From the NCBI RefSeq assembly GCF_003265705.1, contig NW_020313057.1, positions 3,011,893 to 3,075,892 of the forward strand: 64,000 nt of DNA, given 5' to 3'. Source of the DNA: Callorhinus ursinus (taxonomy: Eukaryota > Chordata > Mammalia > Carnivora > Otariidae). The translations under genes were made by a program, and so were the position numbers. Below the pieces are notes generated by a model, which saw nothing but the letters and a program-made list of their open reading frames with translations, did no database searches and was not told the DNA's origin. Of this stretch, positions 34,997-47,929 are shown piece after piece (position 1 is the stretch's first letter; every line of letters begins with the position of its first letter).

Positions 34997-35380
34997 GTAT
35001 ATTAGTTCAGGCTGTCATAACAAAGTATCACAGACTGGGGGTGCTTTAACTAACAGAAATTTATTGTTCACGGTTCTGGAGGCTAGAAGCCCAAGGTCAA
35101 GGTGTCAGACATTGAGTTTCTGGTGAGAACTCTTGGCTTGCAGGTGGTGCCTTCTCCCTGTGCCGTCCTCGTCCTCACGGGGCTGGGAGAGAGTAAGAGG
35201 GCTCTTGGCCTCTCCTCTTCGTGTAAATATGCTAATCCCACCAGATTAGGGCCCTACCCTTACAATCTCATTTCACCGTGATTACTTCCATGAAAGCCGC
35301 ATCTTCAAATATAGTCACTTTAGGGGTTAGGGCCTCAGCATATAAATTGGGAGACATAAGCTTTCAGTCCGTGACAACTG
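34997..35380 (-). mobile_element. MLT1-like MaLR solo LTR, antisense
   Basis: Reversed MLT1 layout: 'ataacaaagtatcacagactgggggtgctttaac', 'agaaatttattgttcacggttctggaggctagaag', 'ctcttggcttgcaggtgg', 'agattagggccctaccc', then 'tcaaatatagtcacttta'. No internal sequence is attached, so it is a solo LTR of an old endogenous retrotransposon. Confidence 0.85.
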
Positions 35381-37495
35381 GGTAACACAGCCCTGCAAGA
35401 CCCAGCCCCTACCTGATGTGTTGATTTTTGTCTTCTTTGTGTAATTGTGCCTGATTCATTATTGGGTTCAAAGCAGTAGCTTAATGAGGTGTGTTTTGTT
35501 TCTAGTGACAAATGGATGCAGATGTTTTGTCAAAGAGAAATGTCAGAAGTCAGAAACTAAGAAAGAAAATTAATAAACCATGTTAATGGCTAATAAGTGT
35601 CAATGAATTTGTAAATAGCAAAAGCATTTTGCCTTTTACCAACATGATCACATTTCAGGTATTTTGTTTTTTCCTGGCTGCTGCATTAGTCATAAGAGTA
35701 GGGTCTTACTAGAAGCCAAAATTTTTGTCTTTAAAGGGTTATGATTTTTGCTAAATGTTTTTGGTCATTCTCCCTGGCTCCCCCACCCCCCTCCCTCCTC
35801 TGCCCCCACATATACACCCTGAAATTGCTTTGGGTTCAGAGTTTCATGTGTATAAAGTAAAATCATGGCTTTTGAATAATGGACAAATCATTTTACCTTT
35901 TAAAGAGCTGGAGAAATTGAAAATAAAAATTTTAACCACTGCCCCTTAAACAGAGGAGACTCTACTGAATGTTTATTAATTGTTACTTCTATATTGGTAC
36001 TTTTTTGTAACATGTGCTTCCCCCTAGGGGCATAGATTCAAATTATGGATTTATATTAAAAATATCAGAACAGACTCCCTTAACTCTTTGCCATGGAGAA
36101 AATGAGCAGATGCCTCTGATCCTGTGTACCCCATCCTGAAATTTGGAATTGGTTGAATGTTACCATTGTCTGCTATTATAATGGCCATAACCTTGAAAGG
36201 GAACATTGGATCTTTCCTATGTCTTCTCAGTTTGCTCAGCTGTTTGCTACATTAGAAGCACTAACTGGTTATTATTTCTGTCTCCTGCTTAGAGCAGCCA
36301 CTGGGTTTCTCTTGGGTAAAAGTTTACTTTCCCACAAGGATAGCACTGATGACTGCTCAGTGTCAGGAACAGACATTTCCCATCTCCTTTCCTTCTTTTT
36401 CATTTTGAACTTGGCTAATTTTAATTTTCACTCTCCTGCTTTAAAACATGAATATAATTCTCTTCAGGAAGAACTTTTATGTTTCTCATATAACAGTTGC
36501 TTTCCATAGTCTCATTCTCTATGTAACAGTTATGAACCAGATATTTATGAAGGTATAGCTAACTACCAAGGGGAACTCTGCAGAGAGAGAACATCTGGCA
36601 TTCAGGATTCCATGATTACTAAATGTGTTACCTTATTACTAGAATTAAACTCTATGAAGATGTTTCCTTGGCATGAGATATATGAGAGTTCTAATACATG
36701 CCACATTATTGTACTCAGAACTCAAATATTTGTAATAGGAAAAGGTACAAACTCTATTACTTAAATATGTAAACTCAACTGCTTTGCTATTTTTCATCAG
36801 TTTCCAGTGTGCAGTATGCTACCTTGAAGTATTAGAGGTAAGTGTATGGGACATATGAATCTCCTTCAGACACATGCATATTTTGAAGAAATGCCAAAAA
36901 TGGAACCTGGTAGGTTGGTTAAAGAAAAGGAATAGACTCTCTTGAGCATTTTCACAAACCTAATCATCTTTAGCTTTTTTCATGCCAACCAAGATTAGCC
37001 ATGTGCAGTTTACAAGTATTTGTAGCTGAAAGAAATACAATATTGCCTTTATTGATTTGAGTTCCCCCAGAAACAGACCCTGAGGCAAGGATTGGAGTAT
37101 GGATTGTTTATTTAGGAGGTGATTTGAGGAAATACTTGTGGGGAAGTGGGGAAATAAGGCAGGGAAGGAAAGGCAGCTAGAAAAGGAGGCATTGTCAAAC
37201 CAGTTTTCATGATGAGCAGCTGCCACTCAATGGGGAAACTCTTGGAGGCAGTGTGGAGGGCACTTTGGAGTTATCCCAACATTGGGAGAGGCAGCTGGGG
37301 TATTGATCTACCAGCTCTCCATTCATCACTGGTGAAGGGCTGTTCTGGGGTCATTCATTCTTCAGCACTTTCAATATGCTCCGTGGGGAAAGAGGATTCT
37401 CCCACTGCCAGGCACAAAAGCCCATAGGCAGAGTTTTTTTTAAGTAGGTAGCAGTGACTGAGGAGAAGGTCTGGTGGGACACAGAGAGTGGTATT
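35381..37495. other. Intron, nothing recognised
   Basis: About 2.1 kb of AT-rich intron. A C-rich stretch lies at about 35775-35815. No supported exon or named repeat was found. Confidence 0.4.
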
Positions 37496-37499
37496 TATT

Positions 37500-37682
37500 T
37501 TTTATTTTTTTATTTTTTTAAAGATTTTATTTATTTATTCATGAGAGAAGAGAGAGAGAGAGGCAGAGGGAGAAGCAGCCTCCCAAGGAGCAGGGAGCCC
37601 GATGCGGGACTCGATCCCAGGACCCTGGGATCATGACCTGAGCCGAAGGCAGACGCTTAACCATCTGAGCCACCCAGGCGCC
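37500..37682 (-). mobile_element. Can-SINE, antisense
   Basis: A T-rich tail, then 'aaagattttatttatttattcatgagag', 'gcagggagcccgatgcggga', and the end 'gagccacccaggcgccc'. The target-site duplication is unclear. Confidence 0.95.
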
Positions 37683-37889
37683 CGTGACTACCGTAGTATT
37701 AATGAACAGAGCAGACACTCTGGCTTAGCTGGACTCAACATGTTCTTGAGGCCGCAGGAGAAAAATGGCATGTCTCCCTAATTGATGCAGTCTCAGCCTA
37801 GCTGGAAGTTAGGACTCACACTCATGAGTGGTAAGTGATGAGATGCTGCCTATAAATGCTGAGAGGGATATTATCCATTTTTATTAAAA

Positions 37890-38520
37890 CTACTGCTGTC
37901 AGCATCACAAATCATTAAGGAATGCAAGTCAAAACCACAATGAGATATAACCTAACATTCATTAGAATGGCTACTATTAAAAAAAAAAAAAGAAAACAAG
38001 TGTTGGCGAGAATGGAAAAATTGGAATTCTCGTGCACTGTTGATGGGAATGTAAAATGGTACAGCTGCTGTGGAAAACAGTGTGGCAGTTCCTCAAAAAG
38101 CTAAAAATAGAATAACTATAGGATCGAGCAATTCCATTTGTAGATATATACCCAAAAGAATTGAAAGCAGGGTATCAAGGTGATATTCGGACACTCATGT
38201 TCACAGCAGCATTCTTCACACCTGCCAACAGGTGGAAGCAACGCAAGTGTTATCGGCAGAAGAATGGGCAAACAAAATGTGGTGTAAACACACGATGGAA
38301 TACTATTCAGCTTTAAAAAGTAAGGAATTCTGACATCTGCTACAATATGGATAAACCTTGACGACATTATGCTGTGTGAGATAAGCCAGTCACAAAATGA
38401 CAAGTATTGTGTGATTCCACCCCTGTGCAAGTACCTAGAGCAGTCGAATTCATTGAATGATGGCTGTCAGGGGAGAGGGGAGGAAAAATGGTTGCTACTG
38501 CATACCTAGTTCCTCTGCCT
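37890..38520 (+). mobile_element. Ancient L1 (L1MA/L1MB-like) 3' region, sense
   Basis: 'tgcaagtcaaaaccacaatgagatat', 'gttgatgggaatgtaaaatggtacagctgctgtggaaaa', 'gatggaatactattcagctttaaaaa' and 'gagataagccagtcacaaaatgacaa' are the end of L1 ORF2 and the 3' UTR on the + strand. Frames are broken. Confidence 0.93.
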
Positions 38521-38789
38521 TTTTACTTTGAAGTCTTAGATCTCTTCATTCCGACTACAAATGCTGCCTGTGTCAGCCGGTCTCTGCTGCCCAGCCCTGC
38601 ACAGCTGAATTCATGAATTGCCCATGTGTGCAACCTCAGACCTACCCCAGAGTCCTGACCATCCTGAGAAGCACGTGATGGATTTCAGTGCTTCTTCCAT
38701 CTCGTCCAGTAGGGCTTAGGATCAAGGCACACTTCCCAGTCCAAGGCCCCAGAAGCCAACTCGCAATTACTCTGCACCCACTTTGGGTT

Positions 38790-38965
38790 TCTCTCTAAGC
38801 ACTCCCTGTGTTGCCAGATCCTAGCATCCATAGTCCACTGACCAACAACGGCATCATCACCTGGGAGCTTATAAAAATGCAGAATCTTGGGTCTCACCCT
38901 GACCTACTGAATAAGAATCAGCATTTCAACAAGAACCCCCTGTGAATGATTCCTGAGCACATTAA
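38790..38965 (+). repeat. MER20-like hAT-Charlie element
   Basis: 'catcatcacctgggagcttataaaaatgcagaatcttgggtctcaccctgacctactgaataagaatc', then 'cacattaaaatttgagaagtg', resembles the body of MER20. Confidence 0.8.
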
Positions 38966-38994
38966 AATTTGAGAAGTGGTTGGGTAGACTCTAG

Positions 38995-39110
38995 ACCAGT
39001 GGTTCTCAACCCTGGTTACCCATTAGAATCACGGGGTTGGAGGAAGATTTTTTAAAATTGCCAGTACTCTGAAACTCTAATTGTGTTGCCATGGGATATG
39101 GCATAATAAT
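38995..39110 (+). repeat. MER5A-like hAT-Charlie fragment
   Basis: Starts with the diagnostic terminal inverted repeat 'cagtggttctcaaccctgg' and 'ttagaatcac'. The far end is lost. Confidence 0.75.
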
Positions 39111-39119
39111 TGCTTAACC

Positions 39120-39330
39120 GTTTATTGAATAGTGATTATGTGCTAAGCACTGTTCTACGAAGTCCATATGTGTTAAGTAATTTAAGCCCCACAAAAACCT
39201 ATAGGGCCGGCCTATTATTATTTCCATTATTTACTGGAGGCACGACATAGTGTAGTACTTTGTTCAAGGTGGTCTGTGGCAGAGTTGGAATCTAGAGTCT
39301 GACTCCAGAGCCCATCTTCTTAACCATTAT
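39120..39330 (-). repeat. MIR, antisense, near full length
   Basis: 'tatgtgctaagcactgttctac' at one end and 'gaatctagagtctgactccagagcccatcttcttaacca' at the other, the reversed MIR pattern in full order. Confidence 0.9.
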
Positions 39331-40230
39331 GTTCTTTTTGAATAAAGGTTCTTTATTACAAAGTGAGAAGATCTCTGTGAATATATCACATGCAGGCAGG
39401 CAGGTTTCACTATGTGGCTCATTTACCCAATCCAGTTTGACTCTGCATAACACATAAGTTTGTTTTTTAATGGTTATGTCATGTCCCCACCCCCACCCCC
39501 AAGCCAGCTAGTTCAGCTTCTGGTGGCCAAGATCTGTCATTGTCCTAGAACAGGCTCCAGGCAAACGAGGAGTCAAAAGAATTTTAGAGGGAAACGAGTG
39601 TCTAAGGAGAAGTTCGGAGAGGATGGGAATCCATAAAGGGACTTAAGAAGAACAATCACCTGATGCACCGAGTAAAAGTCAAAGCTTTTCCTCCTTGGTG
39701 AGGTCTGTTCTATAGCCACTTGGCCTTGGAAGCAACCACTTCACTGTGGTGTTTCCCCACATATGTCTGGGAAGCACTCCTGGGAATTACTTTCCTCTCT
39801 GAAGCCTTTCCTGACTGGCAACCCTGGGTCAGCTGATGCCCTGCTTTGGCTACTCACTGAGTTCTTTCAAACCTACACGCAATCATTCAGGATTCTACCT
39901 CCTACTTCTCCAGACAATTTCTAGCTGCTATTTTTAAATAATTGGCTCAGTTCCCCCTTTTGAATTACCTTATCGATTTTACTGCCTGTAAATCTTTTCT
40001 GATCCATTGTGAATTTAGCATTTCTAAAGTATGTTAGAAACATGAAGATGTTTTCTTACAGCAAAATAAAAAATGTACAGTGAATGTGGTTTTATTAATA
40101 AGTCTTGAGATTGTAGAAAGTCAAAAAATGATAGAATTCACTAGGCACTGAGTATTTTTTTATCGTAGTCAATATTAAGTCAGTTGAGTAAGAGTGAGGC
40201 TTGGGGGTACATACAGAAAACAGTTATGGC
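39331..40230. other. Intron, nothing recognised
   Basis: No exon or named repeat was seen. A C-rich (CCCCA)n patch lies at about 39486-39502. Confidence 0.4.
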
Positions 40231-40379
40231 TATTAAGTGCAAAGTCACCCAATACTAAAAGTAAAAAAGGAGGCATCTGTCTCACACTCTGCTCTCTGCC
40301 TCGGGGACTTCTCGTCTTTTGGCACCTGGGAGAGGGACAGTCCCCACAACAGGCCATCCCAATTCTCACAGGAATTGCA

Positions 40380-41500
40380 AATTCAAAGTGTTCCCCAAAT
40401 CACACTCCATTTCAATAATTCTGTAGTAGGACTCACAGAACTCACTGCAACCTCTTTTACTTATAGTTGTGGCTTATTACAGCGAAAGGAAACAGATGAA
40501 AACCAGCCAAGGGAAGAAGCACATAGAGCAGGGTCCAGGAAAGGTACCAGATGTGGAGCTTCCCTTGTTCTCCCTCTCCCCACCCCCGAGAGCTTTATTG
40601 AGATTTAATTACATACAGCATTGTGTAAGTTCAATGTGTACAAGGTGTTGATTTGATACCTTTTTATATATTGCAAAACGATCACCACCATAGTGTTAGC
40701 TAATGCTTCCATCCTCTTGCATAGTTACATTTCTTTTTTTGTGGTGAGAACATTTAAGATCTAGTCTCTTAGCAAGTTTCAAGTATATAATACAGTTTTA
40801 TTAGCTATAATCACCATGCTGTACATTAGCTCGCAAAACTTGTTCATCTTGTAATTGGAAATTTGTACCCTTTAACCAACATCTCTTCGTTTTTCCCACC
40901 CCCCAGCTCCTGGAACCACTCTACTCTGTTTCTCTGAGGTTTTTTGTTTTTCTTTTATTCCACACATGAGTAATATCATACAGTATTTGTCTTTCTCTGT
41001 CTGACTTATTTCACTTAGGGTAATGCCCTCAAGATTCACCCCAGTTGTCATAAATGACAGAATTTCCTTCTTTCTCATGGCTGAATAATACTCATGTGTG
41101 TGTGTATAAATATATGTCACATCTTCGTTATCCGTTCATTCATTAATGGACATTTAGGTTGTTTTCATATCTTGGCTATCGTGACTAATGCTGCCATAAA
41201 CATGGTAGTGCCAGTATCTCTACAAGATCCCGATTTCAGTACTTCTGACTGTATATCCGGAAGTGGGATTGCTGGATCATATTCTGTTGTCCTTTTTGTG
41301 GTCTCAGGACAGCTCTGCTCTTTTGGTATTGATGTTCAACAACAGCACAGAGTATCACCAGCTGGGGCAGATCACATGAACCATTGGCATGCAGAGGTTA
41401 TACTGGGGCTCAGTCACATATTTCCCACATGGCTGACCTTTAGTCTCCAGTGCTTCCAGAGGTAGAACTAACACAGTGTGGCCCCAAGCCCACATCATAA
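40380..41500. repeat. Old LTR-like repeat split by an L1
   Basis: 'gtaggactcacagaactcactgcaa' and 'ggcttattacagcgaaaggaaacagat' belong to a common old mammalian LTR-like repeat. After the L1 at 40590-41290, 'actggggctcagtcacat' at about 41403 looks like its continuation. Name not assigned. Confidence 0.4.
40590..41290 (-). mobile_element. L1MA-like 3' region, antisense
   Basis: 'attgagatttaattacatacagcattgtgtaagttcaatgtgtac', 'atatcatacagtatttgtctttctctgtctgactta', then 'aatttccttctttctcatggctgaataata', the same reversed L1 segment as 23215-23975. Confidence 0.92.
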
Positions 41501-41844
41501 TCATATTGCTAGACTGTCCAGTGGCCAAAGCCCACAGGCAAACAAAGGCACTACTATTGAGCATGACAGTCCAGCGGCCTGGAGATCACCCCCCAGTAGC
41601 TGAGGGCAAAGGCAAGACCTCTTTTTGGGTAAAGGTAGTTCTTCACTGCATGGCACCTCACTCCCTACTTAATATCCAGGCCTCAGTTTCCCCATCTTTT
41701 CTTCAGGGAAGACTTTCTTTCCCCTCAGACCGAGCTGTCTTTTTTATTTTTCTACACTACATTCTTTTCCTTTATAGTATTTCACTCCATTTGTCATCAA
41801 TGACTTGAGCAAGTATCACATTAATATCTGTCTTTCTCATTGGA

Positions 41845-41945
41845 TTATATATCCCATGAGGCCAGGGCCCAAGCCTGCCTTGGGCACCAATACCTGGCTA
41901 GCTTTTAGCACAGTGCTGGGCTCATACAATGACCTAAGAAACAAA
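41845..41945 (+). repeat. L2-like 3' end, sense
   Basis: 'atatcccatgaggccagggcccaag' with 'tttagcacagtgctgggctcatac' matches the L2 end pattern. Confidence 0.65.
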
Positions 41946-41993
41946 TAATTATAGTTTGAGGCTGATTTAAAAAAAACAAACAAACAACAAACA

Positions 41994-42175
41994 GGGGCAC
42001 CTGGGTGGCTCAGTCAGTTAAGCATTTGCCTTTGGCTTGGGTCATGATCCAGAGTCCTGGGAGCCCCGAGTCGGACTCTCTGATCAGTGGGGAGTCTGTT
42101 TCTCCCTCTTGCTCTGCCCCTCCCCCCGCTCATGCGCACACTCACTCTCTCTCAAATAAATAAATAAAATCTTTT
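41994..42175 (+). mobile_element. Can-SINE, sense
   Basis: Head 'ggggcacctgggtggctcag', a body with 'ggtcatgatccagagtcctgggagcc', and the tail 'caaataaataaataaaatctt'. Both flanks are A/C-rich, so the duplication is hard to delimit. Confidence 0.97.
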
Positions 42176-43040
42176 ATAAAAAAACCAACAACAGCAAACA
42201 ACCTTTCAGACTGGCTAACCACTTACTGTGACCTTAGAAGGTAAATAAAGGACTGAAATTTTATGCAGTGCTTGGCACAGGGCCTGGCAAAATGGGTGTT
42301 TATGTTAGCCCTTCATGTTTCCAAGCCTGCTTTGTCATGAGTAATTGAGAATTTATGGTAGATAGAATAAAGCAGTTCAATTGCAGTTGTGAGAGACCTG
42401 GGGAAGACCTGGAGGCTGGAGAGACAAGAGAAAGACCTTGAATATAATACTTTGCTAAGGAAATGCGTTCCGTTTGGAAAAAAAGAGAAACAGAGCTACT
42501 GAGCTTTTATACTTGCACTGACTCTTGTCAAGAAGATCTTTCTGGACTATGTACACAGCATGGGTGCTAGACCGGGTTCCTCTTTCTGTTCTGGGGCAAA
42601 ATTTGTCCGTTGGAAGATCGCTCTAGAACCTTCCCCTTGTGCTTCCAGTTTCTCCTGTCTTCCTCTCAGGTGTGCTTCCTTATGCTGTAGGGTACGGAAA
42701 GCCCGTCCATTCTGTAATGACTTTGCTTTCTTGCTCATCCCTGCCCCCAGTCTCTCCCTACCTCAGTCTCAGCTTAGCCAAACTATATGTATTGAATTCT
42801 TCTAATCTTTCCTGACAGATCAATCCTTCTCAGCCCTTAATTATTCATGTGGCTCTCCTCTGAATTCCCTTCAGGCTACTGGCTCTTTTCTGGCAGTTGA
42901 CAAGTCTTATCTGAGGCAGTTCATTTCATTCCCAGGAGGTGGGCATGATCAGGACCCCCAAAAGGACAGAGGAGATGATGACTAGGGAGTGGGAGGTAAG
43001 ATGTGCTGCAGGAGTAGGGGTTAGGATGACCCTCAACTTA
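42176..43040. other. Intron, nothing recognised
   Basis: No exon or named repeat was recognised. The opposing frames at 42547-42805 have no coding support. Confidence 0.4.
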
Positions 43041-43044
43041 AATT

Positions 43045-43195
43045 CTGGCACCCACACTTAATAGCAGACAAGTCACCTCTTCTGCTTCCTCACCTGCAAG
43101 ATGGGACGAAAATAATACTCTGTATGGGTTGTCATAAATTGAAGTACTGAGCCATAGCAAATGCTCCCTCAGTGGGAGACTTTATTATTATTATT
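43045..43195 (+). repeat. MIR, sense
   Basis: 'gacaagtcacctcttctgcttcctcacctgcaagatgggacgaaaataatac' is the MIR core. It ends in a short (ATT)n. Confidence 0.75.
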
Positions 43196-43439
43196 AGCAG
43201 CGGAAAGCTTTCCCTCTTCTTCCTTATAGCCCCCTGCCCGGTAGCTCCTCCACTGGCCGGCCATATGCCCACGTTCCTGCCACTAAATCTGTGAAGTCCT
43301 TCAGATAAGAATTAGCCACCAGAAGGTCCTGGTGAGAATGTACCTGCAACAAGGCGTAAGCAGAGAAGAGGAGTTCATTCCTTTCCATGAAAACTGCCAG
43401 AAAGTTGTCTCTCAGAACAGAATGGATTGAAGATTTCTT

Positions 43440-43900
43440 AGTTTAGGAGTCTAGTCTAGTCACCTTGTATCTGGACTACAGTCAGAGCCTCCAAGCAGGT
43501 CTCCTTATCTCTCTCTGTAAGACCGAACAAATGTCCATTTTCCCAGGACTGTCGCAGTTTAAGCACCAAAAGTCCTATGACCCAGGAAACTCCTGAGCAA
43601 ACAGGAACAGCAGGTTATCCTATAGTGAAGCCCCCCTTTTCCCAAAAAGCTTTGATAATGCGACCATAATACTGATCTCGAAACACCATTTTATCATCTT
43701 GTTTAGTCTGGCAGTTGCAGCTCTTCCCAGTATGGTCCCAGCTTGCCTCCAAGCCTCATCTGAATAGCCTCACTGCCCACACTTTGCTCCCAGCAGCCCC
43801 TCCCTGTCATGTTGCTCCATCCCTAGGCCTTTGTTGGGCTGGCCCTCCCTGTTTCTGAAGTGCTTTTCCCTATAAAGCCAAACACAAATCCAGCCAATCA
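43440..43900. repeat. Old dispersed repeat, similar to 22030-22860
   Basis: 'ctggactacagtcagagcctccaagcaggtctcc' and later 'cctaggcctttgttgggctggccctccctg' follow the same ordered pattern as the 22030 copy. Diverged. Name not assigned. Confidence 0.4.
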
Positions 43901-44384
43901 GAGAATAGTTATTGCCAAGGTCATAAGTGTCTCCAATGACTTTCCATAAATCTGGTGTATTTCACTGATTAATGTTATTTGTCTGATTCGTTGTAGGCAT
44001 TCGAGCCTTGGGAGTTATGATATAGTACTGGGGTTGGCCTATACTCCCTTAACCCATCTGTCCCTGTCCACTGTCACCTGCAGCCAAGAGAAACAAAACT
44101 AAGTGAAATCAGGAAAACAATGCATGAAATAAAATGAGTTTAATAAAGAAATAGAAATCATAAAAATGAACCAAACAGAAATATTACATCCCGTAAAACC
44201 TAAAGTGTTTATAGCTTTGTGGAACATAAAATTACTGTTGCAGCAACTGCACTCTGCCCTGGTGGTGTGAAAACAGAGAGTATGTAAATGAGTTAATATG
44301 GCTGTGTTCTGATAAAACTTTACAAAAACAGGTATTGGGTTCGATTTGGTCCTTGGGCTCTATCAGTTCCTGGTCTAGTTTATT

Positions 44385-44460
44385 TCCCTTGTTTTACAGA
44401 TGAAGAAAGCAGAGAGATAACACCTGTTGCTAGTTTGTGCAGAACTGATGCTAAGATCTT
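44385..44460 (-). repeat. MIR-like fragment, antisense
   Basis: 'ccttgttttacagatgaagaaagcagagagataac' matches part of the reversed MIR core. Confidence 0.6.
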
Positions 44461-44851
44461 AGCTTTTCAACTATAAGAACCTGATACAAATACTGGTACT
44501 TCACGTCACTGTTCACCGGCTTCTGGGTCAGCCTCCTTCCTGAGCTTTAATCCCGCCCTGCTGGACACAGTGACATGATCAGAGCTGTAGGAATAAGGAT
44601 GGAAGGCGGAGGTGGGTGGGTTTAACAGAGTGTGGGATAAAGTGATCTTTCTCCCCTTGGTACTCTGTAACACCTTGACCTTATGGTGCCTTCACTTCTG
44701 CTCTGAGTATAATTTCTTAAAATGGAGGCCTGAGCGATACGCATATTCTTTACATCTTCTTTACCTTCCTAAGAAAAACAATTTAGAGAAAAAATATCTG
44801 AAAAGAGTATGGAGAGCTGTGGTTCTCTGTGTCTGGCAAAACGGTAGTTGT

Positions 44852-45052
44852 GGGGCACCTGGGTGGCTCAGTCGTTAAGCGTCTGCCTTCGGCTCGGGTC
44901 ATGATCCCAGGGTCCTGGGATCGAGCCCCGCATCGGGCTCCCTGCTCCGTGGGAAGCCTGCTTCTCCCTCTCCCACTCCTTCTGCTAGTGTTCCCTCTCT
45001 CGCTGTGTCTCTCTCTGTCAAATAAATAAGTAAAATCTTAAAAAAAAAAAAA
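44852..45052 (+). mobile_element. Young Can-SINE, sense
   Basis: A complete element: head 'ggggcacctgggtggctcag', A and B box region, a CT-rich middle, 'aaataaataagtaaaatctt' and an A tail. The 14-bp target-site duplication aaaacggtagttgt is perfect (44838-44851 and 45053-45066). Low divergence from the arctoid consensus suggests recent insertion. Confidence 0.98.
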
Positions 45053-45066
45053 AAAACGGTAGTTGT

Positions 45067-47116
45067 TGGAGACAAGGGGGAGATGATAAATAGGTTTTAT
45101 GTTGTAGGCTGTTTCTCTGCACTTGTTCCTGGATGCCTGCAGCACTGTGATGGGAAGTGCTGTGAAGTTATCTGGGCTCAGAGAGAGAGCTCTGTGATCG
45201 ACCAGCAATGCCTGCCGTGGCACAGAATGAGGGAAGGGGGCATGCAGGCTACATGTTTCCATCACTAATTTAGGACAAGAAGATAATTGGAGAGTGAGAA
45301 GTTACATTAGCTGTCTTCCTCCTTGCTGTTCCTCTGTGGGACAGTAAGGAAGACAAAGCTGTAAGGAAGGAAGATGCTGTGATGGAGAGATGCCCAAGAG
45401 GGGGCAGAGGCAAGGAGGAGAGTGTTTGTAATTTATGGTAGTATCTCTCCAGAATGTAAATGAGAAGGTAAACAGGAATTCATTGTTAATCCCCTTTTGG
45501 CATGAAGCACTTGGTTTTTCTTCTCATTTGGTTTCCACATTAGATTTTATATTAATAAGCAGCCAGAGGTACTAGCCCATTTTGTTGGTATGTCTGAGAG
45601 CATTTGAGTGTTATAGGCATTGTGGGGAGACGATCTCGCTAATACCCGAGGGCAGATGGAGGCTGATAACAAAGGTGTGGGGATGAGAAATGTGACCTCT
45701 GAGTGAACAAAGCCATAGGCCTGATGAGGCAAGGGCAGGAAAGCCTTTCTGAGCAGATGGCAAGCAGGATGTGGGGGAGCAGAGAGTTCCTACTGCAGGT
45801 CAAAGGGCACGTTGCACCCGACGTCTTGAGGCAGGAGGTCAAGCGTTAGCTCTTTCTCTTGAGCACTGGTCCCTGTTTTTCCATCTGCATGTTCCCGCCT
45901 GTGAGTAGCCTTGTCAGGTCAGGCCAGGATTTTATTGCTTTGGCTAAAGGCCTTCACAGGAAATATTCTCATCTGCCAAATGTTTATGATTTTGTACACA
46001 TCACCCGCTCCCTCTTGGCACCATTTTCCTTCTGTGGGGAGCAGGAGGTGAGGTATGATTGCAGGAGTCCTGCTGCCATGCCAGGTGATTCAGTTTTGCA
46101 TTTTCTCTTATAAAGATACTTCTTGTTAAGTAATTTAACCGTAGAAATAGTAATCAGGGAAAACAACTCTTAATGAGGTGCTTAGGCCAAGAGAAGTATA
46201 ACATGCCACTGCACTTCCACAAGTACTTTTTTATGTTGTTTATTTTGACCCAGTTTAAGCTGTCATATCCCATTTTCTGAAATTATTTTCAAAATAATAG
46301 AGCTTTTTGAAAGCTTACTATATTGAGTTTATGTATATTTTAATATACACATAGGCTTTCCACATTGAGCAGTAAATTTTATTCTTTAGAACATGAATTA
46401 AGCTAAAATTTCTGTATCCCTGCCCACCACCTCCCTCTCCCAAGCTCCTAAGAGAGAGCTGTCCATTCATGGCTCCTGTTGCAGCCACAGTTTATATGCT
46501 TTTCTGTCTCCTCTCGCCCCCGCCCCACCGACAAGGGGTCACAGAGTTTAGACAGTGCCTTGTGACATGTGACTCTGATGGGCCCACCATAGACTGTGAG
46601 CTGGGTGCAGCACATTCCTTGGTCTGGGATTAGGAAGCCTAAAGAGGCTGAGGCAGCAGGAACTGAAGTGGAAAGTTGAGTAATATATGGGGTCAGAGAC
46701 ACTACATGGGGCCTATTCTTTACACCCAAAAAGCAAAACAGAGACAAAATCAGCTTGCATTTTCCTCTTATGTTTTCTTTAATCACTTGACTTTCTAGAA
46801 AAATCAGAGCTTTCCAGTTAGTTAGAGCCTCAGTGGAAGTTAGGTGTTTCAGCAACTAGAGTAAATCCTCCTAGTAAACTAGGGCATCACTCAGAGGCAG
46901 GTGTGAAATCCTGGGGCAGCTTTCCTATGTGCCTGATGCCATCCCAAGGAGCTCAGTCCCAGGCGTGTCCTGGAAAGGTCATAACATGTTGGTGTTGGCC
47001 TCTCCTCATCTCTTATGCTCTACATCATTTTGTCCCAAAGCCTGAGTTTGTAGAGCCTGACCCTCCTTGGAATTAGTACTTTGAGGAGAGAGAGAATAAT
47101 CTCATTACTAAAAATA

Positions 47117-47118
<2 letters not shown>
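45067..47118. other. Intron, nothing recognised
   Basis: About 2 kb without a named repeat or supported exon. The minus-strand frame at 46448-46855 (135 codons) shows no recognisable domain. Confidence 0.4.

Positions 47119-47165
<47 letters not shown>
47119..47165 (+). repeat. (GT)n microsatellite
   Basis: About 23 uninterrupted GT units. Confidence 0.99.
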
Positions 47166-47167
<2 letters not shown>

Positions 47168-47929
47168 ACTCTATTTCCCCATTTACAAAAAGCAGGGAAC
47201 CCCGGCTTCCCCCATCCCCGTGTTGCCAGGGTGGATAGAAGATGAACAGGATATGCTGAATGATTCAGAGGGCAGACGCTATGCAAATGAAGGCCACAAT
47301 AATAGCTGTGCTCGGCACACCTGAGCCCACAGTAACCTTTGGATGGCCTTTTTGGAAATAAGATGAGAGCTGATATTTAATAAAGCTTACGTTTTTGAGA
47401 AGATTGTGGGGGGAATCTTGCTGGGCAGATTTAGGCTTTGGTGACCTTTCTATGCCATTACAAATAGTGTCAGCAGGTTAACACGATGCAGAATGTGCTC
47501 ACTGTTGTAGAGAAAAAAACCTTTATGTCTTTATTAGACTTTTTTTTTTTCTTTGCAAGATACTAAAGGCTTCAATTTCACTGGGTTTGTCCTTCTGAAT
47601 CTGCCTGAATTTGGGGCCAGTTTCCATTATGCATGAAGGGAGTGTGGTAACCATGCCTATATCAAGGGTCAGTGAACTATGGATTGCAGTGCTTTGCAGA
47701 GATATTGCATTTATTGCAAAGCCATCAGCATGGCCTTAATTTTGTCTAGAGGAGGTAAAGGACACCTAATATGTTTGTTTACTTGTCCTTTTTTGTTAGT
47801 CCCCACTAGGCCACTTGGACATCTGGTCTTTAAAGCACAGATTTTTAGCATCCCTGATGGCTTAAACCAAAGCATGCCTATTCCTTTTATTAAAAAGTAG
47901 GAACTAGATCATACATATAAAAGACTATG

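Noticed and set aside
34997..35380. Possible intact endogenous retrovirus
   Set aside because: Only an old MaLR-type LTR is present, with no internal region or coding frame attached. The same holds for 58218-58605.
47119..47286. Frames rich in VCVCVC or HTHTHT
   Set aside because: They are translations of dinucleotide microsatellites, as is the one at 52761-52961.
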